Assembly (NCBI RefSeq): GCF_039414295.1
Contig: NZ_JBCITM010000022.1
Coordinates: forward strand, 4,414 to 68,413
Length of the DNA stretch: 64,000 bases
Source: Anoxynatronum sibiricum
GTDB taxonomy: Bacteria > Bacillota > Clostridia > Peptostreptococcales > Tindalliaceae
Direction: 5' to 3'
A model generated the notes under the pieces. The model was not told where the DNA came from, did not search any database, and worked only from the letters and a program-made list of their open reading frames with translations. Below, one piece after another: positions 17,020 through 26,600 of the stretch (position 1 is the stretch's first letter; each line of letters begins with the position of its first letter). The translations under genes and the position numbers were made by a program.

Positions 17020-17556
17020 ATGAAAGTAACGGTTACCGGAAAAAACATCAATGTGACAGATGCTTTGCGAGATACCATTGTGGCTAAAATGGAGAAGCTG
17101 GACAAATATTTCAGTAAGGAGGCTGAGGCGAAAGTCACCCTCTCGGTACAAAAGGAACGGCAGATCATGGAGGCAACCATTCCCATCAGCGGATCAGTGC
17201 TGCGGGCTGAGGAAGCCACCATCGACATGTACAACACCATGGATAAAGTGGTGGATAAGCTGGCTGCCCAGCTGAGAAAGCACAAGACCAAACTGGAGCG
17301 TAACCGGATCAATCATTATGAAACCATCCGGTTTGAAAATATCCCCATGGATGAAGCGGATGACAGCTTTGAGGCTCGCATTGTCAAGACCAAACGATTC
17401 CCGGTGAAGCCAATGAATCATGAGGAAGCCATTCTTCAAATGGAGTTGGTGGGTCACAGCTTCTTTGTATTTGCCAATGATGAGACCAATGAAGTGAATG
17501 TGATTTATAAACGGCGTGACGGTAACTATGGGCTGATTGAACCCAATGTGGAATAA
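17020..17556 (+). CDS. hpf: Ribosome hibernation promoting factor, long form
   Basis: The 178-aa product has the long-HPF layout: an N-terminal S30AE/RaiA domain (MKVTVTGKNINVTDALRD) that binds the decoding centre of the 30S subunit, a linker near residues 105-120, and the C-terminal dimerisation domain (ARIVKTKRFPVKPMNHEEA) that joins two 70S ribosomes into 100S dimers. ATG 17020 follows GGGGCTGGAG; the longer frame from 16969 lacks a ribosome site. The gene precedes secA and prfB, a common Firmicutes order. The DnaA-box cluster lies about 300 bases upstream. Confidence 0.95.
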   Translation: MKVTVTGKNINVTDALRDTIVAKMEKLDKYFSKEAEAKVTLSVQKERQIMEATIPISGSVLRAEEATIDMYNTMDKVVDKLAAQLRKHKTKLERNRINHYETIRFENIPMDEADDSFEARIVKTKRFPVKPMNHEEAILQMELVGHSFFVFANDETNEVNVIYKRRDGNYGLIEPNVE

Positions 17557-17595
17557 GCACCCTCAGTTTTCGTCGCCGATGATGAATAAATAGAC

Positions 17596-17632
17596 AATCC
17601 CCGCCCTTTTTCCGGCGGGGATTGTTTTTTTC
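17596..17632 (+). terminator. Rho-independent terminator after hpf
   Basis: CAATCCCCGCC pairs with GGCGGGGATTG around a short pyrimidine loop, followed by a run of T. Confidence 0.85.
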
Positions 17633-17747
17633 TGTGACAATAACTGATATAATGGTACTCGCAGACAAAGATGGGTTTCATCCGTCTATCTGATTAAGGT
17701 AAATATCAGTGAAACATTGTTGGAATCACATCGAAGGAAGTGATTGA

Positions 17748-18353
17748 ATGTTCATCGAAGCCCTCTTGCTGGGCATTGCCATCGGCCTGTTCCGCGGCGG
17801 CAATCTGAAAAGTTTGCGCAGCGCCCACATACGTATGTCGGCACTACTGGTACTGGCTTTTCTGATTCAGGCTGCCCTGTCGTTTATGATGCTGGCAGGA
17901 AGCCGGCTGTTTCTGGACTTCAGGCTGGTGTTTTATGCCGTCAGCTATGGTCTTCTATTCATTGCATTGTTTTTTAATTTGAATAACAAGGCGGTGTGGC
18001 TGCTGATTCTGGGGAGCCTGCTGAATTTTGCCGTGATCTTTCTCAATGACGGCACAGTGCCCATTGCAGTTGAGGCCCTTGAAAGAGCCGGCTTCGCCAA
18101 CCGGTTAGAACTGATTCAGTCAGGACGGCTGGTGCAATATCAACTGACAGAGGGCCCCGGCGGATGGCTGGCATTTTTGGGTAAGCGCCTCACGCCGCCT
18201 GCCGCCTATCCCATTCGCCAGGTGTTTTCCATCGGTGATCTGGTGATATCGATGGGTCTTTTCGTGTGGATTCAAAGCCTGCTCATGGGAGACGGCCATT
18301 ATCAAAAAGCCCGGGTCATTCGGATTGACCACAAGGGAAAAATCTGGCGATAG
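17748..18353 (+). CDS. DUF5317-like integral membrane protein
   Basis: The 201-aa product has about five or six hydrophobic segments, the first at residues 1-16 (MFIEALLLGIAIGLFRGG). It contains the motif FLNDGTVPIAVEAL and the later TEGPGGWLAFLGKRL that I associate with the DUF5317 family of Firmicutes. Function unknown. ATG 17748 follows GAAGGAAGTGATTG. TATAAT at 17648-17653 is a possible -10. The secA gene starts 35 bases after its stop. Confidence 0.65.
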   Translation: MFIEALLLGIAIGLFRGGNLKSLRSAHIRMSALLVLAFLIQAALSFMMLAGSRLFLDFRLVFYAVSYGLLFIALFFNLNNKAVWLLILGSLLNFAVIFLNDGTVPIAVEALERAGFANRLELIQSGRLVQYQLTEGPGGWLAFLGKRLTPPAAYPIRQVFSIGDLVISMGLFVWIQSLLMGDGHYQKARVIRIDHKGKIWR

Positions 18354-18388
18354 CAAGCGCCACCAATTCATAAACGAGGTGAAAGAAT

Positions 18389-21067
18389 TTGAAAGCATTA
18401 TTTGAAAAAGTGTTCGGATCTTACAGCGAGCGGGAGTTAAAACGCATGGATCCGCTGGTGAAAAAAATTGAAGCCCTTGACAGCACCTTTACAGCCATGA
18501 GCAACGAAACCCTCAGGGCAAAAACCATTGAGTTTAAAGCACGGCTGGCCCAGGGAGAGACCCTGGACGACCTTTTACCTGAAGCCTTTGCCACTGTTCG
18601 CGAAGCCGCCTGGCGGGTGCTGGGGCTGAAGCATTACCCGGTACAGCTGTATGGTGGTATAGTGCTTCATCAGGGACGCATCTCAGAAATGAAAACCGGT
18701 GAAGGGAAAACCCTGATGGCCACCCTGCCGGTATATCTCAATGCCCTGTCAGGCAAAGGGGTTCACGTGGTGACAGTGAATGATTATCTGGCCCGCCGTG
18801 ACTGCGAATGGATGGGTAAGGTTTATGAATTTCTTGGAATGACCACGGGAGTCAACGTGCACGGTCTGTCTCCGGCAGAAAAAAAAGCCATCTACGAAGC
18901 CGATATCACCTACGGTACCAACAATGAGTTTGGGTTCGACTACCTAAGAGATAACATGGTGATCCAGAAGGACAACATGGTGCAGCGGGAGCTCAACTAT
19001 GTCATTGTGGATGAGGTGGACAGCATCCTCATTGATGAAGCCCGCACCCCCCTCATCATCTCAGGGGAAGGCGAAAAGTCCACTCAGCTTTATGCCCTGG
19101 TGGACCATTTTGTGCGGGGGTTAAAAAACGAAACCCACTATAATGTGGATGAAAAAGCAAATTCGGTGGCCCTGACAGAAGAAGGGGTTGAAGTTGCTGA
19201 AAAGCATTTTTCCCTTGAAAACTTGTCAGATCCGGAAAACATGGAAATTTCCCACCACATCAACCAGGCATTGAAAGCCAATAATTTGATGAAACGTGAC
19301 AAAGACTATGTGGTGAAAGACGGCGAAGTGATCATTGTGGATGACTTCACCGGACGCCTCATGTTTGGCCGCCGGTACAGTGACGGGCTGCACCAGGCCA
19401 TTGAAGCCAAAGAGAGTCTGGATGTCCGCCGGGAATCCCGCACCCTGGCCACCATCACTTTCCAGAATTATTTCCGTATGTACCAGAAAATTGCCGGTAT
19501 GACAGGTACTGCCAAAACGGAAGAAGAAGAATTCAAGGCCATCTACGGCATGGATGTGGTGGAGATTCCCACCAATGAACCGGTGGTGCGGGAAGACCAT
19601 GCCGATGCCATTTACAAGAATGAACCGGGAAAATACGCGGCGGTGGTGGAAGAAATCATTGAACACCATGCCACGGGTCAGCCGGTGCTGGTGGGTACCA
19701 TTTCCATTGAGCGGTCTGAGCTTATTTCCCGCATGCTGCAGAAGAAAGGCGTGAAGCACGAAGTGCTTAATGCCAAACAGCACGAGCGTGAAGCCGAAAT
19801 TGTGGCCCAGGCAGGCCGCAAAGGTGCGGTGACCATCGCCACCAACATGGCTGGCCGCGGTACAGACATTCTGCTTGGGGGTAACCCGGAATTTCTGGCA
19901 AAGCGGGATCTGAAGGCGAAAGGCATTGACGATGAAGTATTGGCGGCTGTCACAGCCCTCACCATCCCCGACGATCCTGAAATACAGGCCGTTGCCCGGG
20001 AGTATGAGCGGCTTTATCAGCAGTATAAACAGGAAACCGATACAGAGCACCAGGCAGTCATTGCCGCCGGCGGCCTGCATATTATCGGAACCGAACGTCA
20101 TGAATCCCGGCGTATTGACAACCAGCTGCGGGGCCGTGCCGGCCGGCAGGGAGACCCGGGTTCTTCCCGCTTCTTCATCTCTCTTGAAGATGATCTCATG
20201 CGTCTTTTCGGGGGTGAGCGGATGCAGGGACTGGTGGAAAAACTGGGACTGGAAGACGACATGGCCATTGAACACGGCATGTTGTCCAGATCCATTGAAA
20301 ATGCACAGAAAAAAGTGGAAGGCCGCAACTTTGGCATTCGAAAGCATGTGCTCCAGTATGATGACGTGATGAACAAACAGCGTGAAGTCATCTACAACGA
20401 ACGTCGCAAGGTGCTGGATGGGGAAGACATGCGGGATCAAATCCTGGCCATGGTGGAAACCATCGTCGACAACGCTCTGGATCTGTATACCGCCAACAGC
20501 GAATACCCGGAAGAGTGGCAGTTGGAGGATCTGAACCGGCATCTCCAAGCCCAGTTCGGCCTGGAAACCTTCTACAATGCTTCAGACGTGGAATCCCTGA
20601 CTAAGCAGGGGCTGCGGGAAGAAATTCTGCAGCACTGCCTGGCTCATTATGAGGTGAAAGAGCAGGAAATCAGTTCCGAACGCCTTCGTGAAATTGAGCG
20701 AATCCTGATGCTCCGGGTGGTGGACACCAAGTGGATGGACCATATCGACGCCATGGATCAGCTGAAACAGGGGATTGGTCTCCGGGCCATCGGGCAGGAA
20801 GACCCGGTGCGGGCTTACCAGAAGGAAGGCTTTGACATGTTCCAGGAGATGATCCGCAACATTCAGGAAGAGACGGTGAAAGTGCTCTTTCATCTCCAAA
20901 AAGATGCGGTGGTGCAGCGAAAAGCAGTGGTCAAGGTGAATCCTGTTCCCGGTGGTGACGGCAGCGTTTCCGGCACTGGTACCGTGGTGAATAAAGAGAA
21001 AGTGGGTCGCAACGATCCCTGCCCCTGCGGCAGCGGTAAAAAATACAAAAAGTGTTGCGGTGCTTAA
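18389..21067 (+). CDS. secA: Preprotein translocase ATPase SecA
   Basis: The 892-aa product drives secretion through SecYEG. Walker A is MKTGEGKTL near residue 105, the DEAD-type Walker B is DEVDSILIDEAR near 210, the second helicase domain carries NMAGRGTDILLGGNPEF, and the arginine-rich GRAGRQGDPGSSRFF follows. The C-terminus ends in the SEC-C zinc motif CPCGSGKKYKKCC, which binds SecB or ribosomes in other bacteria. Start TTG 18389 lies behind GAGGTGAAAG. It is full length and precedes prfB, as in many Firmicutes. Confidence 0.97.
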   Translation: MKALFEKVFGSYSERELKRMDPLVKKIEALDSTFTAMSNETLRAKTIEFKARLAQGETLDDLLPEAFATVREAAWRVLGLKHYPVQLYGGIVLHQGRISEMKTGEGKTLMATLPVYLNALSGKGVHVVTVNDYLARRDCEWMGKVYEFLGMTTGVNVHGLSPAEKKAIYEADITYGTNNEFGFDYLRDNMVIQKDNMVQRELNYVIVDEVDSILIDEARTPLIISGEGEKSTQLYALVDHFVRGLKNETHYNVDEKANSVALTEEGVEVAEKHFSLENLSDPENMEISHHINQALKANNLMKRDKDYVVKDGEVIIVDDFTGRLMFGRRYSDGLHQAIEAKESLDVRRESRTLATITFQNYFRMYQKIAGMTGTAKTEEEEFKAIYGMDVVEIPTNEPVVREDHADAIYKNEPGKYAAVVEEIIEHHATGQPVLVGTISIERSELISRMLQKKGVKHEVLNAKQHEREAEIVAQAGRKGAVTIATNMAGRGTDILLGGNPEFLAKRDLKAKGIDDEVLAAVTALTIPDDPEIQAVAREYERLYQQYKQETDTEHQAVIAAGGLHIIGTERHESRRIDNQLRGRAGRQGDPGSSRFFISLEDDLMRLFGGERMQGLVEKLGLEDDMAIEHGMLSRSIENAQKKVEGRNFGIRKHVLQYDDVMNKQREVIYNERRKVLDGEDMRDQILAMVETIVDNALDLYTANSEYPEEWQLEDLNRHLQAQFGLETFYNASDVESLTKQGLREEILQHCLAHYEVKEQEISSERLREIERILMLRVVDTKWMDHIDAMDQLKQGIGLRAIGQEDPVRAYQKEGFDMFQEMIRNIQEETVKVLFHLQKDAVVQRKAVVKVNPVPGGDGSVSGTGTVVNKEKVGRNDPCPCGSGKKYKKCCGA

Positions 21068-21097
21068 CAATAGAAGCGTAACAATAAGGAAGGTGAA

Positions 21098-22205
21098 ATG
21101 ATGCTGAATTTGGAAAATCTCCGGGCAGAGGTGCAGGAGCTGAAAGAAAACATCACTGAAATGGGGGCTTCTCTTTGACGTCCCAGGTCTGCAGCAGCGA
21201 ATGGAAGAACTGGAACTGAAAATGGCATCCCCTGGCTTTTGGGATGATCCCGACATTGCCCAGGAGGTGCTGAAAACCAGCAAGAACCTCCAGAACAAGG
21301 TGGCGGAATACCAGGGATTGGAAAAGGCCCACGATGATCTGATGACCCTGCTGTACTTTTTGGAAGAAGGGGAGTCGGAGTTTGAAAAAGATTTTGTGAA
21401 AGGGCTGGAAGGCCTTAAAAAAAAGGTGGAAACCATCCAGCTGAAAACCCTCCTTAGCGGTGAGTACGATCACTTGAACGCCATTGTCTCCATTCATGCC
21501 GGCACTGGCGGACTGGACGCCCAGGACTGGGCAGAAATGCTGTACCGCATGTACACCCGGTGGGCAGATGCCAGCGGCTACGGGCTGGATGTCTACGACC
21601 TTCAGAATGACCCGGAAGCCGGCATTAAGAGCGTTACTTTTACCGTTAAGGGAGAAAATGCTTATGGCTATATGAAGGCGGAAAAGGGGGTTCACCGGCT
21701 GGTACGGCTGTCTCCTTTTGACACTGCCGGCAAACGACACACCTCCTTTGCTTCGGTGGATGTCATGCCTGAGTTGGACGATACGGTGGAAGTGGACATT
21801 CAGGTGTCAGACCTGCGTATCGACACCTACCGTTCCAGTGGTGCCGGAGGCCAGCACGTGAATAAAACGGATTCGGCGGTGCGGATCACCCATATCCCCA
21901 CGGGAATTGTGGTGCAGTGCCAGAACCAGCGTTCACAGCATTCCAATAAGGAAACAGCTCTGAAAGTGCTGAAAGGCAAGCTTATTGAGCTGAAAATAGA
22001 AGAGAACAAAGAAAAAATCGAGGAGCTTCAGGGAGACTACAGCCAGATTGCCTGGGGAAGTCAAATTCGTTCCTATGTGTTCCATCCCTACAGCATGGTG
22101 AAAGATCACCGCACCAATGTGGAAGTGGGGAATGTGTACGGTGTCATGGATGGGGATCTGGATCCCTTTATATACGGTTACTTGCGGGAACAGATGAAGG
22201 CCTGA
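21098..22205 (+). CDS. prfB: Peptide chain release factor 2 with programmed +1 frameshift
   Basis: Two reading frames form one gene: 26 codons from ATG 21098 reach CTT TGA C at 21173-21179, and the +1 frame continues from GAC 21177 to 22205, giving about 368 aa. This is the classical autoregulatory RF2 slip site, at which low RF2 lets the ribosome shift past the in-frame UGA. A GGGGG stimulator lies at 21162-21166. The downstream part carries the GGQ peptidyl-hydrolase motif (SSGAGGQHVNKTDSAVR) and the SPF stop-codon anticodon mimic (LSPFDTAGKRH). Any annotation starting at 21201 is truncated. Confidence 0.95.
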
Positions 22206-22315
22206 TGCTATGTGCATTATCATCAAAGGATTTCATTGCAGGATACTCTCTAAAAGCGGGGTGTTCAGCAGTTGTTCACTAAATGAATGAATAAATGAAT
22301 GAGGAGGCGCAATTG

Positions 22316-22588
22316 ATGTCAATGGAACAGTTGTTGGAAAAGTTCACTGAAGCGCAACAAGAACAGTTGGCCAAGTGTCAGACAATTGAAGAGGTTGAAA
22401 AACTGGCGGAAGACCAGGGAATCCAATTGACTGCCGAGGAAATGGCCTTGGTGGAGGAAGTATTCAACCAGATGGGAGAATTGAATGAAGAGGAGCTGGA
22501 TCATGTTGCCGGCGGCTGGTTTTTTTTAAACAAAAAGATAAAAGAAACTCCCTTGCCCAGCAGTGCACGCATGTTCTCCAAAGAATAA
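22316..22588 (+). CDS. Nif11-type RiPP (natural product) precursor peptide, orphan
   Basis: The 90-aa peptide has a Nif11-like leader of 67 residues: MSMEQLLEKFTEA at the start, an acidic helix with LTAEEMALVEEVF, and a closing NEEELDHVAGG that matches the double-glycine cleavage site of bacteriocin-type leaders. The proposed core is 23 residues, starts WFFLNKK and contains four Ser/Thr and no Cys (the only Cys, at position 21, is in the leader). ATG 22316 is chosen because GAGGAGG lies eight bases upstream. No maturase, peptidase-ABC transporter or sibling precursor gene is adjacent. Leader class is confident; the modification is unknown. Confidence 0.8.
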   Translation: MSMEQLLEKFTEAQQEQLAKCQTIEEVEKLAEDQGIQLTAEEMALVEEVFNQMGELNEEELDHVAGGWFFLNKKIKETPLPSSARMFSKE

Positions 22589-22631
22589 ACCGCTGCTTCA
22601 ATCATTTGGTGCATCTCATTTCCAAACTAAT

Positions 22632-22677
22632 AATAAGCGGGTGGCTGTCCAAGCTCTTGGACAGCCACCCGCTTATT
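22632..22677 (+). terminator. Very strong hairpin after the RiPP gene
   Basis: A perfect 21-bp stem, from AATAAGCGGG to CCCGCTTATT, encloses the loop GCTC. The T-run is weak, so it may act as a bidirectional terminator or a transcript-stabilising end. Confidence 0.7.
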
Positions 22678-22739
22678 GCATGGTTTCATAACCAATGAAA
22701 GAGCATGTCATAAAACCTGTGGACAAAGATATGTCACAG

Positions 22740-22768
22740 AAAACCCGCCAGGAGATTCGGCGGGTTTT
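22740..22768 (-). terminator. Rho-independent terminator of yaaR
   Basis: AAAACCCGCC pairs with GGCGGGTTTT. Read on the minus strand it follows the yaaR stop by 13 bases; its A/T flanks would work in both directions. Confidence 0.8.
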
Positions 22769-22781
22769 ATCGATAGGATGT

Positions 22782-23234
22782 TTACATCATGATATCCAGC
22801 AGGAGCCCTCGTATGTCATCCAGACGCTTTAAAACTTTGATACGGTCTGTTTCCTGATCCAGAAATTCCTTAGTGAGTTCGTCCAGCTCCCGGTCCACAT
22901 TTTTCACAATACAATAAACCCGGTGCCGCCCCCGGCGGTCGAGAAAATTCTGCTTTGAAAACTGGTGAGAATTCTTGGAAGCCACATCCAGAAACTCTTT
23001 CACCAGTTTCTTGTAGTGAAGCACGTCGTTCAAATAAAGGCGCTCGCCGATTTTTTCCGCCTGGGCGGTGATTTTTCCGTAGAGGTCTTGCAAGTGCTCC
23101 CGTACATGCTCAGATTTCACATGATCCAGCTTTTCCATAAAGACCCGCTGGGCAGGTTTCAGATGTTCCTGCTCAAGGACTTCCGGCCGTGAGATTACTT
23201 CTTTGGGCATGGCTTGTTCAATGCGTGATACCAT
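22782..23234 (-). CDS. yaaR: YaaR family (DUF327) protein
   Basis: The 150-aa, mostly helical, highly charged product matches the YaaR/DUF327 family, with the C-terminal CIVKNVDRELDELTKEFL and a dozen basic residues after DRRGRHRVY. Its function is unknown; homologues often lie near flagellar or DNA-replication genes in Firmicutes. It is divergent from the FliK-like gene. A SigD-like promoter is visible upstream on the same strand (23311-23337), which ties it to motility. A terminator follows. Confidence 0.8.
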   Translation of the reverse strand: MVSRIEQAMPKEVISRPEVLEQEHLKPAQRVFMEKLDHVKSEHVREHLQDLYGKITAQAEKIGERLYLNDVLHYKKLVKEFLDVASKNSHQFSKQNFLDRRGRHRVYCIVKNVDRELDELTKEFLDQETDRIKVLKRLDDIRGLLLDIMM

Positions 23235-23310
23235 GGGAATCGCTCCATCTCTATTAACTCACCACAATGGTGACATGGTGGGGTATGCGTCATGAATCTC
23301 TTCAACATAT

Positions 23311-23337
23311 CAATCGGCGTAATGGCCATAAATCTTA
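23311..23337 (-). promoter_or_regulatory. SigD (sigma-28)-like promoter of yaaR
   Basis: Read on the minus strand: TAAG, 15 bases, then GCCGATTG. This fits the SigD pattern TAAA-N15-GCCGATAT with three changes. It lies about 75 bases upstream of the yaaR start. Confidence 0.5.
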
Positions 23338-23416
23338 AGAGGTGGGGCAGTTCTTTTCATGGTAATGAATGAGAGGGATTGTCGCTGTCCCATCAGAGGA
23401 ATCACCGGTTGCCGGT

Positions 23417-23443
23417 TAAGAGAAGACGAACCCGTGTCGATAA
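23417..23443 (+). promoter_or_regulatory. SigD (sigma-28)-like promoter of the FliK-like gene
   Basis: TAAG, 15 bases, GTCGATAA. It lies about 170 bases before the start at 23612 and faces away from the yaaR promoter. The rest of the 377-base yaaR-fliK intergenic region shows no gene. Confidence 0.5.
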
Positions 23444-23611
23444 CCTTATAGAAACTTAATCATGAAGATTTCTTTATGGCAACTTATTCATGAAACTTCT
23501 TCGAAATGGATGAAGAACAACAGGATATCACTGCAATCGATGGGTGCATCCATCAATGCTTCATGAACCAACCAATGAACCAACTGATAAACTGACAAAG
23601 GAGAAAAGCCC

Positions 23612-26600
23612 ATGATCAGCTCTTTTTTTGATAAAATCAATGTGCCTGTGCGACAACCCACTTATGGTCGTCCTGACAACCGGCAAGCCCTCACCGGCGT
23701 GCTGCTGGAAAAAAACGGCCGGGAAGTCAGCGTGATGGTTTCTGAGTCCCGGGTGGTAAAAGCCTTGCTGAAAGAACCTCTTCAACAGGAGCCAGGTGAA
23801 AAAGTGGTCATCGACCGGCGCCAGATCCAGCAGATGGAAACCCAGGAAAAGAAAGCCGATGAAAAAATGCCTCAGGAAAAGACGGTTGAGGAAAAAACAG
23901 CGGCCAACCCTGCAGATAAACTACTGGAACGCCTTCAGGTGCCGGTGAATGAGGATACCCGAAAAGCACTTGAAAACCTGGAAAAGTTTGGGCTGGAAGT
24001 GAACCGCGGCAATCTCATGGCCCTGACCACCGCCAAAAGTTTACTGGAGCAAGTGACAGGTCAGCTGACCCATGAAAAAGCCCTGAAGCTTTTGGAACAG
24101 CAGATCGATCTTGAACGCACCTCCTTACAGGAGTTGGCTCAGCGCCTTCGTGAAATGCCAGAGGAAAAAGAAACATTTTCTTTTCTGAAATTTCTCGGGT
24201 TGAAAAAAGAGATGACCACCAGTGAGGCGGAAAAACAAGCCCAAAAAATCTACGGACAGAAGATGGGAAAAGACGTGGCAGATGCCATCAAAGCACTGGA
24301 TAAGCAGGGAATCACCATCAGCCGTCAACAGGTGGACCGGCTCATTAACCTGCAGGAAAAAATCTTCGGGCTGAAAGACCTGAAAGATGAAACCCTGACA
24401 GAAGTACTCAAGGGAAAAATTGAACCCAGTCTTGAAAATATCTATAAACTTCATCGCGGCGTTCGTCAGGGCATGGTGGCCCCTCCGGCTGCCCCTGGTT
24501 CAGGAATGGGATATGGCGACCCAGTGAGCGTGCCCCCTGCGGCGCTTCACCCCGCTGAACTGGCCAGAATGGCGGATGAGATCGGCCGGCACTTGCAGGC
24601 AGAGGGGATGGAAGTCACTGAAGAACGCATCCATCTAGCGGGCGTCCTCCTCACCGGTGGAGTGGCTGTCACCGGAGACACCTTGGAACAGATGGAATCA
24701 CTGAAAGCTGCCGTACAGCTGGTGGCAGAAAAACTGGACGGTCATTTGCTGGCGGCCCTTGAAAAAGCCGGGATACAGGTTGAGAAAGAAGACATTCGCC
24801 AGCTGGCGGAATGGATTCGAGAGCATGAAGCCTTACAGGGAACCGGCAAAGAAGCCGTCTTACAGTCATCGGATACACCTACAGGGAGCACGGCAACTAA
24901 CACCGAGGCTCTGAAAGCTACCCTGGAACAGCTGGAAAAGCAACTGGAAAAACTGTCGCAACTGGATGAAAAACAGCTGGCACAGCTGATTCGTCAGGGG
25001 GGAGCCCTTCGGTTGGAGCAGCTGGGCCCTGTGGCGGAACGCATCACCCTCACCGGTTTGTCTGAAACAGACCAGCAGGCACTGCGGCTGGCGCAGACAC
25101 TGGGGAGGCTCTCGGAAATGAACCTGGATACGGCTGCCCTGCATCTGCGGCGCCAGGCGCCCATGACCCTGCAGCAACTGGTTGCCACCCAGGAAATGTG
25201 GAAGACTCAACAGCTGGAAGGAACAGTTTCCGGTGATGCAGGCAAAGAAGAAGCCCTTCCCATGGCAGAACCCTCCCGGGTAGACCAGGTGGTGGCCCAG
25301 TACCTGGCACAGCAGGGGATGTCCCCGGCCGCCGGCGGTGCCCACGAAGATATGGAAGCTCTGCGGGCCCTTGGCCGGCAACACCTTCCTCTGGATGAAA
25401 CCCGGGTGAGTCAGCTGTACGCTTTGCGAGGTGCGGTGGAAAACCTGCAACAAATGACCCTTGACGAAGCCCGGCAGTTGGTGACATCAGCTGACCCAAC
25501 ATCAACAGGAACACCGCTGGAAGAAAAGCCTCTCCTGGAACTGGTGCCCCAGGCCCTCCAACAGGCAGAAGGTGGTGGCAGCCTGGAGGCCGGATTTCAA
25601 AAAATAGAACTCTTACAGCTCTTGCAGCAACTCACTCCCGATGTGTTGGCTCTGCATATGAAGCATGAGCTGCCCCTGACACCGGAAGCCCTCAAACTGA
25701 CGCTGCAGCTTCTGGGCGGACAGATGGATCTGGAAAATTACCGGCAGGAGATGACACTTCTGATGGGGCGATCCTCCAATGAAAATCTTCTGGCTGATAA
25801 AGAAAACGTGGGGCAGCCAGGAGATAAACTCCAGCAACTTGAGAACATCACCATGCCCCGGGAAATGGATGGGCGCATGGAAATGCTCCTGAACCGTCAT
25901 GTCACCGAACAGTTTCCCCACGCCTCTTCAGACCCGGAGACGGGAGCACTTCTAAAGGCAGCGGCCCACGCCCTCATGGCACAGCAAATGCCCGTGAACC
26001 GGGAAAGTCTTCAGGAAATGATGCAGTTGATGCGGCTGGCAGACGATGTGGAACAGCGCCTTAATCAGCAAGGTATGCTTCCTCCTGAGAGGGGCGGCGC
26101 GCCGGTGATGCAACAATCCCTGGAAGAGCTGATGAACAGCCTGAAAGCCACAACAAAAGAAGAAACGGTGCTGCCAACAGCTCCCACCACATACCAGCTG
26201 GAGAAGATGGCGACAACCCTCAGCAGCCTTCAGGCACTGGCAGGTGAGACGGATCGGAAAGAAAGCCTGTTGTCTCTTTTGATTAAAAACGCCACCCCTC
26301 TCACCCTGCAGGAAGTGAAGCAAATGGATCTTTTTTTGCAAAACCGCCATCAAACAGGCCAGCTGCTGGGTCAAATAATGGATTTACTGAAAGAAGAGGG
26401 CAATAACGGCAACCGATATGCCCAGGAGGCAGTCCAACAGCTTTCCCGCTTGATGGAACAGGCCACTGGCCAGCTTCGCAGCGGACAGGGCGCCGATGAG
26501 CAGCTTTACCGGGATGCTGCCCGCATTCTCCGCGAACTGGAGCCGGCACTTCAGCAAATGAATCCGGAGGCCAGGGAAAGCCTGGGTCAGGCAGGGGAGC

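Noticed and set aside
19226..20548. Open frame of 440 codons antisense to secA
   Set aside because: It has no family resemblance, is rich in His/Phe as antisense shadows are, and lies entirely within the secA coding sequence.
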